NCBI GenBank assembly: GCA_020796225.1
Contig: CM036762.1
Location: 11,892,414 to 11,956,413 of the forward strand
Length of the DNA stretch: 64,000 bases
Reading direction: 5' to 3'
From: Arion vulgaris
Lineage: Eukaryota; Mollusca; Gastropoda; Stylommatophora; Arionidae
In this document: positions 63,570-64,000 of the stretch, piece by piece
Layout: each line of letters starts with the position of its first letter
Numbering within the stretch: the stretch's first letter is position 1
Notes under the pieces: model-generated
Seen by the model: only the letters and a program-made list of their open reading frames with translations
Told to the model about the DNA's origin: nothing
Database searches by the model: none
Position numbers and translations under genes: made by a program

Positions 63570-63765
63570 ATCCCTAGGATTGTTGTTTTGTGGTTGCAAT
63601 TCTCTCTGTAGATGGCGTTCTTGCGAGCTTGCAATTCTCTCTGTAGATGGCGTTCTTGCGTGGTTGCAATTCTCTCTGTAGATGGCGTGTCATCTCTACC
63701 GGCAGGGACGGAGCAATCTGGGAAGCCTGTTGCAATGAAATCAACTTTCGACTTTTGCCCTTGGT
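63570..63765 (+). mobile_element. SINE family B 3' half with internal triplication
   Basis: After cctaggattgttgtt, the segment gcaattctctctgtagatgg (unit ~35 bp) occurs three times (63593-63688), followed by the family B end gcaatgaaatcaactttcga. Other copies have this segment once, so it was amplified locally. Confidence 0.7.
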
Positions 63766-63844
63766 AAATGTAACTAAACAAAACCCAAAGCAACACAATG
63801 ACCACTTTGTTTTCTAACAAGATCATAATTATTCAATATTATAA

Positions 63845-64000
63845 TAGACGTCCATTGCAAGCGATGATGACAACAGTCTCAGAGGTGTGTTGCTGCACCT
63901 CTATGGTGGGTGCCGATATTACTGTAAAGTCCAATCCTCGAACACAATCCCCAAACCACAGGTGGGCATGCGTAATCGAAGTTAGACATGTGGTTATTGT
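63845..64000 (-). pseudogene. LINE 3' end with zinc-finger segment, cut by window end
   Basis: The inverted complement matches 46680-46825: cttgcaatggacg end, tctcagacgtgtg-like, agtccaatcctcgaacacaa, ccacaggtgggcatgcgtaa and gttagacatgtgg. It is the same LINE family as 21185 and 45575. Confidence 0.72.

Overview
This window is animal nuclear DNA: AT-rich, intron-bearing and saturated with transposable elements. It is probably molluscan. The short repeats called C and D below carry a tgtcgtaagaggcgact core that I remember as common in molluscan interspersed repeats, and the large element at 54.9-60.3 kb resembles the N-RAG-TP transposons described from the sea hare Aplysia. No species can be named from the sequence.

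Only one host gene is convincing: a seven-exon SLC16 / monocarboxylate-transporter-like gene on the + strand (15357-37179). Its exons join in phase at consensus splice sites into one 636-codon reading frame. Most of its introns are repeats: a roughly 1.5-kb array of 24-bp units directly behind the exon-2 donor, hAT-type miniature elements, SINEs and LINE 3' ends.

0-15.3 kb: decayed LINE 3' ends, SINEs and minisatellites, no host gene. 15.3-37.2 kb: the transporter gene. 30.96-34.84 kb and 39.69-45.43 kb: a large inverted duplication. Read on the - strand, the right block matches 18.45-21.26 kb joined directly to 30.96-34.84 kb, so it looks like an inverted copy of the middle of the transporter locus that lost about 9.7 kb, including exons 3-6. 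It keeps an orphan copy of exon 2 with intact splice sites. Each arm carries a dead piggyBac transposon inside a SINE, and a LINE fragment hit by a hAT MITE. A SINE in the right arm only (39859-40070) inserted after the duplication.

45.6-46.8 kb: a LINE reverse transcriptase 3' half. 46.9-50.5 kb: an IS630/Tc1-like DNA transposon with perfect inverted ends, itself hit by a Penelope-like retroelement. 50.6-54.8 kb: GC-rich repeat, LINE scraps and a degenerate GTT-rich satellite. 54918-60336: the most interesting element, a 5.4-kb DNA transposon with perfect 26-bp terminal inverted repeats whose decayed protein has a Cys-rich N-terminus and a D-D-(C-x2-C)-E layout like RAG1. 60.5-64 kb: SINEs, a Jockey-like reverse transcriptase fragment and LINE ends.

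The transposons act on the locus rather than with it: nested insertions, with their target duplications, give a relative order of events for the duplication. All repeat family letters (A-H) are labels used only in this annotation. Alignments were done by eye.
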